In this document: in pieces, positions 20,998-29,695 of the stretch
Numbering within the stretch: position 1 is the stretch's first letter
Layout of the letters: each line of letters begins with the position of its first letter
Origin: Pseudonocardia thermophila
Lineage (GTDB): Bacteria > Actinomycetota > Actinomycetes > Mycobacteriales > Pseudonocardiaceae
Reading direction: 5' to 3'
NCBI RefSeq assembly: GCF_900142365.1
Contig: NZ_FRAP01000005.1
Coordinates: 124,001-188,000 of the forward strand
DNA length: 64,000 nt
Translations under genes and position numbers: made by a program
Notes under the pieces: model-generated
What the model was told of the DNA's origin: nothing
The model's input: the letters and a program-made list of their open reading frames with translations, nothing else
Databases searched by the model: none

Positions 20998-21933
20998 CTA
21001 CGGGTCGGCCCCCAGCGCGGCCGCCGTGGCCGCCGCCCGCTGCGCCAGCTCAGCCCGCAGCTCGTCGGGCGCGCGGATCTCGACGTCGGGCAGCCACGAC
21101 CAGAGGATCGCCGCGGCGTGCGCGAGATCGCCGAACTCCACCTCCAGCTCGTCGCCGTCCTCGCGCACCGACCACGCGGCCGCGAGGAACTCGGCCCGCC
21201 GCTCCGGGCGCACCCGCAGCCGGGCGAGGAGGGCGGGGCCGGACAGGAACCGGTCGCGGCGGGCCCGCCACAGCTCCTCGAGATCGACGTCGGCGGGCCG
21301 CTCGGCCGGTTCGGCGAGCACCTCGGCGGCGTGGACGCGGGAGAGCCGGTAGGTGCGATCGGCCCCGTCGCGGGTGGCGAGCAGGTACCAGACCGAACGA
21401 GCCAGGACCAGCCCGATCGGGTCGATCGTGCGCCAGCCCGACTCGCCGTCCTTGGGGGTGTAGTGGATGCGCAGCCGCCTGCCGGCGAACACCGCCTCCC
21501 GGGCGGCGGCGAGCACGTCCTCGTCGGTCGCTTCATCCGCGGGCGGGCGCCGCCGCCAGCCCTCGGTGCGCACGAGCACACGGCTCGCGGCGTCGGTGGC
21601 GCTCTCCCGCTGCGGTCCGGGGAGCGCGGCCACGACCTTGCGCATCGCCGAGGCCAGCTCCGGTCCCAGCCCGGGCGCGGATCCGGCCACGAGCAGCGCG
21701 CGGGCCTCGTCGAGGGTGAGCCCGGTCAGGTCCGTGGTGTAGCCGGGTACCAGCGCGAAGCCGCCGCCCCGGCCGCGCTCGGCGTAGACGGGGACCCCGG
21801 CTGCGGACAGCGCGTCCATGTCGCGCAGCACCGTTCGCCGCGACACCTCCAGCTCGGCGGCCAGCTGGGCGGCCGACATCCGGCCGCGGTGCTGCAGCAG
21901 CAGGAGGATCGCGAGGAGCCGGTCGGCGCGCAC
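20998..21933 (-). CDS. YafY-type transcriptional regulator with HTH and WYL domains
   Basis: Regulator of 311 residues. The N-terminal winged helix-turn-helix (HTH_11) reads VRADRLLAILLLLQHRGRMSA and AELEVSRRTVLRDMDAL. The WYL domain near residues 140-215 contains RRLRIHYTPKDG and SVWYLLATRDG, and a WCX C-terminal domain follows. The GTG start follows GGGAGGA by nine nt. It is divergent from the TIGR03086 gene with 63 bp between the starts, so the neighbouring gene and itself are the likely targets. Ligand unknown. Confidence 0.92.
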   Translation of the reverse strand: MRADRLLAILLLLQHRGRMSAAQLAAELEVSRRTVLRDMDALSAAGVPVYAERGRGGGFALVPGYTTDLTGLTLDEARALLVAGSAPGLGPELASAMRKVVAALPGPQRESATDAASRVLVRTEGWRRRPPADEATDEDVLAAAREAVFAGRRLRIHYTPKDGESGWRTIDPIGLVLARSVWYLLATRDGADRTYRLSRVHAAEVLAEPAERPADVDLEELWRARRDRFLSGPALLARLRVRPERRAEFLAAAWSVREDGDELEVEFGDLAHAAAILWSWLPDVEIRAPDELRAELAQRAAATAAALGADP

Positions 21934-21958
21934 GATCCGGATCCTCCCAGAAATATGT

Positions 21959-21991
21959 GACAGTGGATGGCACTTTATGAGCGCGACAGTG
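21959..21991. promoter_or_regulatory. Direct-repeat operator in the WYL / TIGR03086 divergent promoter
   Basis: GACAGTG occurs twice, 26 bp apart (21959 and 21985), in the 63-bp intergenic region, with less GC than its surroundings. It is a plausible binding site for the adjacent WYL regulator. Confidence 0.4.
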
Positions 21992-21996
21992 TTGCC

Positions 21997-22599
21997 ATGA
22001 CCGTTCGGACCAGCCAGATCACCGATCCCCGCCCGCTCGTCGCCGACGCCCTCACCTGGGTGCACGGCCTGCTCACCGGCGTGCGCGCCGACCAGCTCGA
22101 CGCGCCGACGCCCTGCCCGGAGTTCGACGTGCGCACCCTCGCCGGGCACCTCGTCGCGTCGCTCGGCAAGGCCCGGCTCGCCGGCGAGGGCGGCGATCCG
22201 CGCACGGCCCCGGCGGTGGCGGCCGGCATCCCCGACGACGGGTACGCCGCTGCGTACGCCGCGGCCGCCGGACGCGTGTGGGAGGTCTGGGGCAGCCCGC
22301 AGGGCGACCCACTGCTCGACCGCGAGCTCACCGCGCCCTTCGGCACGGTGGCGGGCCGGGTCGCGCTGCTGGCCTACCTGAACGAGGCGCTCGTGCACGG
22401 TTGGGACCTCGCCGTCGCGACCGGGCAGCCCGCGGAGGCGCCGCGGGAGACCGCCGAGGCGGCGCTGGCCGCCGTCCAGCAGGTGCTGCCGGAGCAGCCG
22501 CGCGGCGGGCCGATCCCGTTCGCCCCGCCCGTCACCCCGGCCCCGGACGCCGGCCCGACCGAGCGGCTGGCGAACTGGTGCGGCCGCTCCCGCACCTGA
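21997..22599 (+). CDS. TIGR03086 family metal-binding protein (DinB/mycothiol-type fold)
   Basis: Protein of 200 residues of the DinB-like superfamily that includes mycothiol-dependent maleylpyruvate isomerase. The family features are PTPCPEFDVRTLAGHLVA near residue 37 and NEALVHGWDLAVATGQ near residue 133. The three His residues expected for metal binding fall in these segments. The start is the ATG giving MTVRTSQ; an in-frame ATG 30 bp upstream would extend into the operator. Reaction unknown. Confidence 0.85.
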   Translation: MTVRTSQITDPRPLVADALTWVHGLLTGVRADQLDAPTPCPEFDVRTLAGHLVASLGKARLAGEGGDPRTAPAVAAGIPDDGYAAAYAAAAGRVWEVWGSPQGDPLLDRELTAPFGTVAGRVALLAYLNEALVHGWDLAVATGQPAEAPRETAEAALAAVQQVLPEQPRGGPIPFAPPVTPAPDAGPTERLANWCGRSRT

Positions 22600-22670
22600 C
22601 CGGGAGCCGGCGCTGATCACCTTCCGCGCCCGCGGAGGACAGCACCGCCGAAGAACCCACCGCCCGAAGG

Positions 22671-22721
22671 CAACGAACGGCACTCTCGTCCACTCGGAGT
22701 GGACGAGAGTGCCGTTCGTTG
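22671..22721. repeat. Perfect 25-bp-arm palindrome, dispersed repeat copy 1
   Basis: The arms begin CAACGAACGGCACTCTCGTC and are perfectly complementary around a single central base. A closely related palindrome follows the conservon at 45092. It sits between convergent genes and could terminate both transcripts, but its sequence conservation at two unrelated loci indicates a repeat family. Confidence 0.9.
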
Positions 22722-22763
22722 CGTCAGGACCGGGGTTCCCCACCACTGCGCGCCCCGGGGGCG

Positions 22764-24005
22764 TCAGCCGGCGATGGTGAGGTGGTGGCCCATGCGCTCC
22801 TGCTTGGTGCGCAGGTAGCGGCGGTTGTGCGGGTTCTCGACCGTGGGCAGCGCGAGCCTGCCGACGATCTCCAGGCCGTGGCCGTCGAGCCCGCCGTACT
22901 TCGCCGGGTTGTTCGTGATCAGCCGCAGCCGGGTGACCCCGAGGTCGCCGAGGATCTGCGCGCCGACGCCGTAGCTGCGCGAGTCGACCGGCAGGCCCTG
23001 GGCGAGGTTGGCGTCCACCGTGTCGAGCCCGGTCTCCTGGAGCGCGTAGGCGCGGATCTTGTGGCCGAGACCGATCCCGCGGCCCTCGTGGCCGCGCAGG
23101 TAGACGACGACGCCGCAGCCCTCCTCGGCGATCACCCGCAGCGCCTGTTCCAGCTGCGCGCCGCAGTCGCAGCGCAGCGAGCCGAGGATGTCGCCGGTCA
23201 GGCACTCGCTGTGCACCCGCACGAGCGCCCCCTGCTGGGTGCGGCCGGCCGCGGCGACGTCGCCGAGCACGAGGGCCAGGTGCTCGGTCCCGTCCAGCGT
23301 GCTGCGGTAGGCGACGGCCCGGAACTCGCCGAACACCGTCGGCATGCTCGCCGTGGCGACGTGCTCCACCAGGCGCTCGGTGGCTGAGCGGTACCGCACG
23401 AGATCGGCGATCGCGAGGATCGGCAGCCCGTGCTCCTCGGCGAAGGCGCGCAGCTGCGGACCGCGGGCCATGGATCCGTCCGGGGCGACGATCTCGCCGA
23501 TCACCGCGACGGGTTCCTGGCCGGCCAGGCGCATGAGGTCCACCGCGGCCTCGGTGTGGCCTGCGCGTACGAGCACCCCGCCTTCGCGGGCGCGCAGCGG
23601 GAAGACGTGCCCGGGCCTGCGCAGCTGCTCGGGCCGCGTCGCCGGGTCGGCCAGCGCGTTGAGCGTGCGGCACCGGTCGGCGGCCGAGACCCCGGTGCCG
23701 GTGTCGACGTGGTCGACGCTCACCGTGAACGCGGTGGCGTGCCGGTCGGTGTTCTCCGCGACCATCTGCGGCAGCCGCAGCGCGTCCACCCGGTCCGCGG
23801 TCATCGGGGCGCACACGATCCCCGTCGTGTGCCGCACGAGGAACGCGATCTGCTCCTCGGTGACGAGCCCGGCCGCGACGACGAGGTCGCCCTCGTCCTC
23901 GCGGTCGGCGTCGTCGGTCACCACCACCATGCGGCCCTCGGCGAGCGCGGCGACGGCGTGCTGCACCGCGATCGCTCCCCTGATGCCACCCGACTGTCGC
24001 CGCAT
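22764..24005 (-). CDS. ribBA: Bifunctional DHBP synthase / GTP cyclohydrolase II
   Basis: Protein of 413 residues catalysing the two entry reactions of riboflavin synthesis. The RibB half has the acidic loop DDADREDEGDL near residue 30 and HVFPLRAREGGVLVRAGHTE. The RibA half starts near residue 215 and has the zinc ligands in CLTGDILGSLRCDCGAQL and the RGHEGRGIGL loop. The ATG follows GGAGGT by six nt. The gene stands alone, away from ribD/ribE/ribH. Its promoter carries the same tandem activator-like motif as the adjacent catabolic genes, and no FMN riboswitch was seen. Confidence 0.95.
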   Translation of the reverse strand: MRRQSGGIRGAIAVQHAVAALAEGRMVVVTDDADREDEGDLVVAAGLVTEEQIAFLVRHTTGIVCAPMTADRVDALRLPQMVAENTDRHATAFTVSVDHVDTGTGVSAADRCRTLNALADPATRPEQLRRPGHVFPLRAREGGVLVRAGHTEAAVDLMRLAGQEPVAVIGEIVAPDGSMARGPQLRAFAEEHGLPILAIADLVRYRSATERLVEHVATASMPTVFGEFRAVAYRSTLDGTEHLALVLGDVAAAGRTQQGALVRVHSECLTGDILGSLRCDCGAQLEQALRVIAEEGCGVVVYLRGHEGRGIGLGHKIRAYALQETGLDTVDANLAQGLPVDSRSYGVGAQILGDLGVTRLRLITNNPAKYGGLDGHGLEIVGRLALPTVENPHNRRYLRTKQERMGHHLTIAG

Positions 24006-24031
24006 CGCCCACCTCCGTCGTGTCGCCACGG

Positions 24032-24085
24032 ACGCTAGGGAGCCCGCGGCGCGGCGGACTATCCGCACGCGGCGCGCGGCTAGCC
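24032..24085 (-). promoter_or_regulatory. ribBA promoter with tandem GCGGATAG-type half-sites
   Basis: Reading leftward, GGCTAG (24085-24080) and GGATAG (24064-24059) are 21 bp apart. A -10 box TAGCGT (24037-24032) begins 27 nt after the second. The architecture is the same as at the caiB and araC promoters. Confidence 0.6.
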
Positions 24086-24120
24086 GGTTTCCGCAGGGCC
24101 TGCGGGGATCGGCGCTCCGC

Positions 24121-24173
24121 GGATGTCCGGCGGCCGCGCGCGGATAGTCCGGGCAGGTGGGCCGACCTAGCGT
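24121..24173 (+). promoter_or_regulatory. caiB promoter with tandem GCGGATAG-type half-sites
   Basis: GGATGT (24121) and GGATAG (24142) are 21 bp apart. TAGCGT (24168) begins 26 nt after the second and lies 8 nt before the GTG start, so the transcript is nearly leaderless. The downstream site CGGATAGTCCG is exactly mirrored by CGGACTATCCG on the ribBA side. Confidence 0.6.
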
Positions 24174-24181
24174 CCGGTGAC

Positions 24182-25426
24182 GTGCACGACGACACCCTCA
24201 CGGAGACCACGACCCGTCCCGGCGCCCTGTCCGGCGTGCGCGTCCTCGAGCTCGGCACGCTCATCGCGGGCCCGTTCTGCGGCCGGCTCCTCGCCGACCA
24301 CGGCGCCGATGTGATCAAGGTGGAGGCGCCGGACCGCCCCGATCCGCTGCGCGAGTGGGGCCAGGCCGAGCAGGACGGCCACCACTTCTTCTGGACCGTG
24401 CACGCCCGCAACAAGCGCTGCATCACCCTCGACCTGCGCAAGCCGCGCGGCCGGGACGTCTTCCTCCGGCTCGTCGAGACCGCCGACGTCGTGGTGGAGA
24501 GCTTCCGCCCGGGCACCCTGGAGCGCTGGGGCCTGGGCTACAGCGTGCTCTCCGCGCGCAACCCGGGCGTGGTGCTCGCGCGCGTCTCCGGCTACGGCCA
24601 GACCGGGCCGTGGGCGGGCAAGCCCGGGTACGCATCGGTGGCGGAGGCCGTCAGCGGCATGCGCCACCTCAACGGCTTCCCGGGCGGGCCGCCGCCGCGC
24701 ACCGCGTTGTCGATCGGCGACTCCCTGGCGGGCATGTTCGCCGTGCAGGGGGTGCTCGCCGCGCTGCTCGCCCGGGAGGACCGGGACGGCCCGAACGCCG
24801 GCCGGGGCCAGGTCGTCGACGTCGCCCTCTCCGAGTCGTGCCTGGCCCTGCTCGAGTCGACGATCCCCGACTACGACCGGACGGGGCTGATCCGCGGCCC
24901 CTCCGGCACCCGCCTGTCCGGGATCGCCCCGTCGAACATCTACCGCAGCGCCGACGGTCAGTGGGTGGTGATCGCGGCGAACCAGGACACCGTCTTCGCC
25001 CGCTTCTGCGCCGCGATCGACCGGCCCGAGCTGGCCACCGATCCGCGCTTCGCCACCCACGTCGCGCGCGGCGAGCACGAAGACGAGCTGGACGCGATCG
25101 TCGGCGAGTGGGCGGCCGCCCGCGACGCCGCCGCGATCACCGCGGTGCTCGACGCAGCGGGCGTGCCGGTCGCGCCGGTCAACACCGTCGCCGAGGTGGT
25201 GCGCGACCCCCAGTTCCGGGCCCGCCACATGCTCGTGCCCCACCACGACCTGCGCATCGGCGAGGACGTGCTCGGGCCCGGAGTGGTGCCGGTGATGAGC
25301 GGGACGCCCGGATCCGTGCGCTGGGCGGGGCCGCCCCGGCCCGGCTTCCACAACGACGAGGTCTACGCGGAGCTCGGCATCGACGAGGCGGAGCTCGCCG
25401 AGCTCGCCACCGACGGCGTGATCTGA
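24182..25426 (+). CDS. Class III CoA-transferase, CaiB/BaiF family
   Basis: Enzyme of 414 residues that moves CoA between carboxylic acids. The N-terminal block VRVLELGTLIAGPFCGRLLA and VIKVEAPDRPDPLREWG are typical. RNKRCITLDLRKPRGRD and the SYGQTGP-like SGYGQTGPWAGKPGYA are family hallmarks. The catalytic Asp is expected in the ALSIGDSLAGM region. The GTG start matches a TAGCGT -10 box eight nt upstream. The lyase-like gene follows 10 bp downstream, so the pair is an operon. It probably activates an acid intermediate of the neighbouring pathway. Confidence 0.9.
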   Translation: MHDDTLTETTTRPGALSGVRVLELGTLIAGPFCGRLLADHGADVIKVEAPDRPDPLREWGQAEQDGHHFFWTVHARNKRCITLDLRKPRGRDVFLRLVETADVVVESFRPGTLERWGLGYSVLSARNPGVVLARVSGYGQTGPWAGKPGYASVAEAVSGMRHLNGFPGGPPPRTALSIGDSLAGMFAVQGVLAALLAREDRDGPNAGRGQVVDVALSESCLALLESTIPDYDRTGLIRGPSGTRLSGIAPSNIYRSADGQWVVIAANQDTVFARFCAAIDRPELATDPRFATHVARGEHEDELDAIVGEWAAARDAAAITAVLDAAGVPVAPVNTVAEVVRDPQFRARHMLVPHHDLRIGEDVLGPGVVPVMSGTPGSVRWAGPPRPGFHNDEVYAELGIDEAELAELATDGVI

Positions 25427-25436
25427 AGGAGTTGTC

Positions 25437-26378
25437 GTGGTGCTCAACCTGCCTGCCGAGGTCGACGTGCGCGAGGTCGGCATGCGCGACGGCCTCCAGC
25501 TGGAGGCCCCGGTGCCGCTCGAGACCAAGCTCGCGTTGCTCGACGCCCTGGTCGCCACCGGGGTGCGCCGCATCGAGGCGACCTCGTTCGTCTCGCCCGC
25601 CGCGGTGCCGGCGCTGGCCGACGCCGCGCAGGTGGCGGCCGCGCTGGACCAGTGGCCGGGGGTCCGGTTCTCCGCGCTCGTGGCCGGGGTGGGCGGGGCG
25701 CGCCGCGCGGTGGCGGCGGGGATGACCGATCTCGAGTACGTGGTCTCGGCCGCCGACGGGCACAGCCTCGCCAACGCCCGCCGCACCACGGACGAGGCCA
25801 CGGCCGCGACGGCCGAGGTGGCCCGGCTGGCGCACGAGGCGGGCGGGCGGTGCGAGGTGATCATCGCGGTCGCCTGGGACTGCCCGTTCGACGGGCCCAC
25901 GCCCCCGGAGCGGACGGTCGCGGTGGCCCGCCGCGCCGTCGAGGCCGGGGCGGACGAGATCTGCCTCGGCGACACGATCGGGACGGTCGTCCCCGGACGG
26001 CTGGTGGCGCTGGTCGACGCGGTCCGCGAGGCCTGCGCCGGTGTGCCGATCGGGGTGCACCTGCACAACACCCGCGGTGCGGGCCTGGCCTGCGCGCTGG
26101 CCGCGGTGCAGGCCGGGGTGACCCGGCTGGATGCCTCGATCGGCGGGCTGGGCGGCTGCCCGTTCGCTCCGGGCGCCAGCGGCAACATCGCCACCGAGGA
26201 GCTGGTCTACCTGCTGGAGGACTCCGGCGTGCGCACGGGCATCGATCTCGCCGCGGCGCTGCGGGCGGCCGCGGTGGCCGAGCAGGCCGTGGGCCACCCG
26301 CTGCCCAGCGGGCTCTACCGGGCCGGCGGGCGCTCGCGCCCGGTCCCCCGTCCGGCACCGTCGCCCGGCAGGCCGTAG
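25437..26378 (+). CDS. Hydroxymethylglutaryl-CoA lyase-like enzyme (DRE-TIM family)
   Basis: TIM-barrel lyase of 313 residues. The metal/substrate loop REVGMRDGLQLE near residue 12 and the metal-binding HLHNTRGAG are present. The catalytic-loop cysteine is in GGLGGCPFAPGASGN. These match HMG-CoA lyase and its relatives that split 3-hydroxy-3-methyl-acyl-CoA compounds. AAGGAG precedes two adjacent GTG codons; either may be used. The last 64 bp overlap the 3' end of the convergent flavin-reductase gene and encode a Pro/Arg-rich tail. Coupled with CaiB it suggests a CoA-dependent lower pathway. Exact substrate unknown. Confidence 0.85.
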   Translation: MVLNLPAEVDVREVGMRDGLQLEAPVPLETKLALLDALVATGVRRIEATSFVSPAAVPALADAAQVAAALDQWPGVRFSALVAGVGGARRAVAAGMTDLEYVVSAADGHSLANARRTTDEATAATAEVARLAHEAGGRCEVIIAVAWDCPFDGPTPPERTVAVARRAVEAGADEICLGDTIGTVVPGRLVALVDAVREACAGVPIGVHLHNTRGAGLACALAAVQAGVTRLDASIGGLGGCPFAPGASGNIATEELVYLLEDSGVRTGIDLAAALRAAAVAEQAVGHPLPSGLYRAGGRSRPVPRPAPSPGRP

Positions 26379-26845
26379 CCGCCGCGGTAGAACAGCAGCG
26401 GGGCCCGGCCCTGTCCGGCCCCCAGGTGCTCCACCCGGCCCACGACGATCGTGTGGTCGCCGCCGTCGTACTCGGCCCACAGCGTGCAGTCGATCCACGC
26501 GCAGACTCCGTCGAGCACCGGTGAGCCGGTGGGCGATGGCTGCCAGGACACCCCGGCGAACTTGTCGGAGCCGGAGCGGGCGAACCCGGCGCTGAGGTGC
26601 TCGTGGTCGGCGGCCAGCACGTTCACGCAGAACCGGCCGATCTCGCGGATGCGCGGCCAGGTCTTCGACGTGCGCGCCGGGGCGAAGCTGACCAGCGGCG
26701 GATCGAGCGAGAGCGACGCGAACGACTGGCAGGTGAACCCGAGCGGCTCCGCCGGGCCGGCCGCGGTGACGACCACGACGCCGGAGGCGAAGTGCCCGAG
26801 CACGCTGCGCATGGTCGCGGGATCGACTTCTGCAGGGGCGCTCAT
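26315..26845 (-). CDS. Flavin reductase (HpaC/FMN-red family)
   Basis: Protein of 176 residues that reduces FMN or FAD with NAD(P)H to supply two-component monooxygenases. The conserved core is LGHFASGVVVVTA, GFTCQSFASLSLDPPLVSF and the flavin-binding GRFCVNVLAADHE. The ATG is chosen over a GTG five codons upstream, which would add NLCC-type residues. Its partner is most likely the RutA-like monooxygenase 3 kb away. The gene is convergent with the lyase-like gene (64-bp overlap) and divergent from araC. I see no clear GCGGATAG site in its own promoter direction. Confidence 0.9.
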   Translation of the reverse strand: MSAPAEVDPATMRSVLGHFASGVVVVTAAGPAEPLGFTCQSFASLSLDPPLVSFAPARTSKTWPRIREIGRFCVNVLAADHEHLSAGFARSGSDKFAGVSWQPSPTGSPVLDGVCAWIDCTLWAEYDGGDHTIVVGRVEHLGAGQGRAPLLFYRGGYGLPGDGAGRGTGRERPPAR

Positions 26846-26928
26846 GCAGCACAGGTTCACCGCCCGCGACCGGCGGCTCCATCCCCGCAGCGCGCCGGCT
26901 TGTCCACTTCCCGCACGGCGCGCTCAGC

Positions 26929-27004
26929 GGATACCCGACGCGCACTGAACGGATAGCTCGCTGCGAGCCGCGGATAGTACGCAGATCGATCGCTTGGCTA
27001 GCCT
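26929..27004 (+). promoter_or_regulatory. araC promoter with three GCGGATAG-type half-sites
   Basis: GGATAC (26929), GGATAG (26951) and GGATAG (26972) are spaced 22 and 21 bp apart. A -10 box TAGCCT (26999) begins 27 nt after the last. The helical phasing suggests cooperative binding and autoregulation by the AraC-type protein. Confidence 0.6.
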
Positions 27005-27057
27005 CGCTGTCGCTGAAGCACCGCTGACCAGCGGAAGACTGGCACGAGGAGGTGTCC

Positions 27058-28059
27058 TTGTCCGCTCAGCAGAGCCTCGATGTCGACCGGCCGCTCCCGT
27101 TGTCGCAGTTCCCCGTCCTGGACACGGGTAGCCTCGAGGAGGCCCGCGACGCCGTGACGCGCGTGTACCTGCCGCACGAGCTCACCGCGCCGCGCGACCG
27201 GTTGAGCATGACGCTCAACGCGGTCACGGATCGCCACTTCACCTTCGGCTACCTCACGTACCAGACCTCGGCGGAGCTGAACATGCCGCCGACCGAGACC
27301 TGCTACCACATCAACCTCACGATCCGCGGTACGACCGACGCCGACCGGTCCGACGGCGACCGGGCGCGCACGGCGGCGGACCGCAGCGGGGTGGTCCTCT
27401 CCCCGAAGCAGCGCAACACCGTGCGCTGGTCCCCGGACGCCGAGCAGCTCATCCTCAAGATCCCGCGCACGAGCCTGGAGAGCCACCTCGGCGACCTGCT
27501 CGGACGGCCCGTGGGCGAGGTCGTCGACTTCGATTTCGGGCTCGACCTGACCACCCCGACCGGGCAGAGCCTGCTCAACTCGGCGAAGTTCCTCGCCCAG
27601 GAGCTGAACCGGCCCGGCGGGCTGGCCGAGATGCCGCTCGCCCGTGAACAGCTCGAGGCGTTCGTGATGACCCAGCTGCTGCACGCCGGCCGGCATCAGT
27701 TCACCGACGAGCTCAACGCGCCGGCTGAATCGGTCAAGTACGGCCGGCTCGCCCCGGTCGTGGCGTACATGGAGGAGCACGCCGACGAGCCGCTCAGCCC
27801 GCAGGAGCTGGCCCGGGTGGGCTGCATGAGCGTGCGCACCCTGCACGTGTCGTTCCAGAAGACGTTCGGCGAGTCGCCGATGAGCTACCTGCGCCGGATC
27901 CGGCTCGACCACGTCCGCGCCGAGCTGCTGCGCAGCGACCCCAACCAGGTGCGGGTCATCGACGTGGCAATGAAGTGGGGCTTCTTCCACCAGAGCCGCT
28001 TCGCCCAGCAGTACAAGGAGCGGTTCGGCGAGCTGCCCAGCGCCACCCTGCGCCGCTGA
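27058..28059 (+). CDS. AraC-family transcriptional activator
   Basis: Regulator of 333 residues. The N-terminal 200 residues form an AraC-binding-like domain (PF14525 type) expected to sense an inducer. The C-terminal double helix-turn-helix contains LSPQELARVGCMSVRTLHVS and VIDVAMKWGFFHQSRFAQQY. The start is set by GAGGAG: this lies directly against the upstream GTG (too close) but six nt before a TTG, giving MSAQQSLDV. It is in the middle of the catabolic genes whose promoters share a tandem motif. It is the natural candidate to bind it. Confidence 0.9.
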   Translation: MSAQQSLDVDRPLPLSQFPVLDTGSLEEARDAVTRVYLPHELTAPRDRLSMTLNAVTDRHFTFGYLTYQTSAELNMPPTETCYHINLTIRGTTDADRSDGDRARTAADRSGVVLSPKQRNTVRWSPDAEQLILKIPRTSLESHLGDLLGRPVGEVVDFDFGLDLTTPTGQSLLNSAKFLAQELNRPGGLAEMPLAREQLEAFVMTQLLHAGRHQFTDELNAPAESVKYGRLAPVVAYMEEHADEPLSPQELARVGCMSVRTLHVSFQKTFGESPMSYLRRIRLDHVRAELLRSDPNQVRVIDVAMKWGFFHQSRFAQQYKERFGELPSATLRR

Positions 28060-28100
28060 GCCGCAGCTCTGCACTCATCGGCCACAGCGGCGCCGTCTGC

Positions 28101-28133
28101 GGATAGCCGGTGGCCGAGGCGGGCTCATAGCGT
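28101..28133 (+). promoter_or_regulatory. Aldehyde dehydrogenase promoter with GCGGATAG site
   Basis: GCGGATAGCCGG with GGATAG at 28101 lies exactly 27 nt before TAGCGT (28128). The position 21 bp upstream is only weakly similar (GGCCAC). The leader to the ATG is about 50 nt. Confidence 0.55.
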
Positions 28134-28189
28134 CACCGATCGATCCCCACCTGCAGAAACACTCAAGGCGAACGCTAAGGAGCAGGTCG

Positions 28190-29677
28190 ATGACGTCCTC
28201 CCCCTCCGGCCTGGAGCAGTTCAAGCTCTTCATCAACGGCGAGTCCGTCGACGCGCGGTCCGGCCGGACCTTCGAGTCGCTCAACCCCTACACCGGCAAG
28301 CCGTGGGCGATCGTCGCCGACGGCGGCCCCGAGGACGTCGACGACGCCGTGGCCGCCGCCCGCGCCGCCTTCGACGGCGAGTGGGGCGCGCTGACCGGCT
28401 TCCAACGCGCAGCGATCATGCGCAAGTGCGCCGACGCGATCGCGGCGAACGCGGACCGGCTGGCCCGGCTGGAGGTCAACGACTCCGGCAAGCTGCTGCG
28501 GGAGATGCACGGCCAGCTGGTCAGCCTGCCGAACTGGTACCACTACTTCGCGGGCCTGGCCGACAAGCTCGAGGGCCGCACGGTGCCGCCGGTCAACCCG
28601 AACTACTTCGGCTACACCACCCGCGAGCCGGTCGGCGTCGTCGGTGCGATCACCCCGTGGAACTCGCCGCTCCTGCTGCTCACCTTCAAGCTCGCCCCGG
28701 CGCTGGCGGCCGGCTGCACGATGGTCGTCAAGCCCTCGGAGCACTCCCCCGCATCGACCGTGGCCTTCGCCGAGGTCCTGCACGAGGCCGGGCTGCCCGC
28801 CGGCGTGCTGAACGTCGTCACCGGTTGGGACCGGGCCACCGGCGAGGCGCTCGCCGGTCACCGCGGCGTCGACAAGGTCGCGTTCACCGGGTCGTCGGCC
28901 ACTGGTGCGAAGGTCGCCGCCGCGGCCGGGGCGAACCTCAACCGCGTGACGCTGGAGCTGGGCGGCAAGAGCCCGCAGGTCGTGTTCCCCGACGCCGATC
29001 TCGATGCCGCCGCGAACGGCCTGGTCGCCGGTGTCTTCGCGGCCACCGGCCAGACGTGCATGGCGGGCTCGCGGCTGATCGTGCACGCCGACGTCCACGA
29101 CGCGCTGATCGAGAAGGTCGTCGAGCGGGCCAACGCGATCAAGCTCGGCGACCCGACCGAGGCGGAGACCGAGATGGGCCCGGTCGCCAACGTCCCGCAG
29201 TACGAGAAGGTGCTCTCCTACCTGCGCGGCGCCGCCGCGGAGGGCGCCACGTTCGCGTGCGGCGGCGAACCGGACACCGAGCGCGGCGGGCTGTTCGTGA
29301 AACCGACCGTCGTCACGAACGTGACTCCGCAGAACACGATCGTCAAGGAGGAGGTGTTCGGCCCGGTCCTGGCCGCCTGCACCTTCACCGACGAAGAGGA
29401 GGCGATCAAGCTCGCCAACGACACCCCGTACGGGCTGGCCGGCGCGGTCTGGACCAAGGACGTGCACCGCGCCCACCGGGTGGCGGCGAAGCTGCGCGCC
29501 GGGACGGTCTGGATCAACGCCTACCGCGTGATCGCGCCCAACATGCCGTTCGGCGGCTTCGGGGCGAGCGGCATCGGCCGCGAGAACGGCATCGAGGCGA
29601 TCAACGAGTACACGGAGACGAAGTCGGTGTTCGTCGAGCTGACCGGCGGAACGCGCGACCCGTTCAAGCTCGGCTGA
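28190..29677 (+). CDS. NAD(P)+-dependent aldehyde dehydrogenase
   Basis: Enzyme of 495 residues with the full ALDH fold. The catalytic Glu256 (LELGGKSPQ) and nucleophile Cys290 (GQTCMAGSR) are present. The cofactor segments ITPWNSPLLL and FTGSSATGAK are intact. It resembles betaine-aldehyde/semialdehyde dehydrogenases. AAGGAG is seven nt before the ATG. Single gene between its own activator-like promoter and a terminator. It probably oxidises an aldehyde released by the downstream monooxygenase. Confidence 0.95.
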   Translation: MTSSPSGLEQFKLFINGESVDARSGRTFESLNPYTGKPWAIVADGGPEDVDDAVAAARAAFDGEWGALTGFQRAAIMRKCADAIAANADRLARLEVNDSGKLLREMHGQLVSLPNWYHYFAGLADKLEGRTVPPVNPNYFGYTTREPVGVVGAITPWNSPLLLLTFKLAPALAAGCTMVVKPSEHSPASTVAFAEVLHEAGLPAGVLNVVTGWDRATGEALAGHRGVDKVAFTGSSATGAKVAAAAGANLNRVTLELGGKSPQVVFPDADLDAAANGLVAGVFAATGQTCMAGSRLIVHADVHDALIEKVVERANAIKLGDPTEAETEMGPVANVPQYEKVLSYLRGAAAEGATFACGGEPDTERGGLFVKPTVVTNVTPQNTIVKEEVFGPVLAACTFTDEEEAIKLANDTPYGLAGAVWTKDVHRAHRVAAKLRAGTVWINAYRVIAPNMPFGGFGASGIGRENGIEAINEYTETKSVFVELTGGTRDPFKLG

Positions 29678-29695
29678 CCGCCGCGACCGGTCCGG

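Noticed and set aside
24006..24100. FMN riboswitch upstream of ribBA
   Set aside because: The leader is only about 20 nt after the predicted -10 box and none of the RFN core sequences are visible.
21934..24516. Upstream extension of the WYL regulator to over 1000 residues
   Set aside because: The frame runs antisense through or across ribBA and the TIGR03086 gene. The GTG with a good ribosome-binding site at 21933 gives a normal WYL protein.
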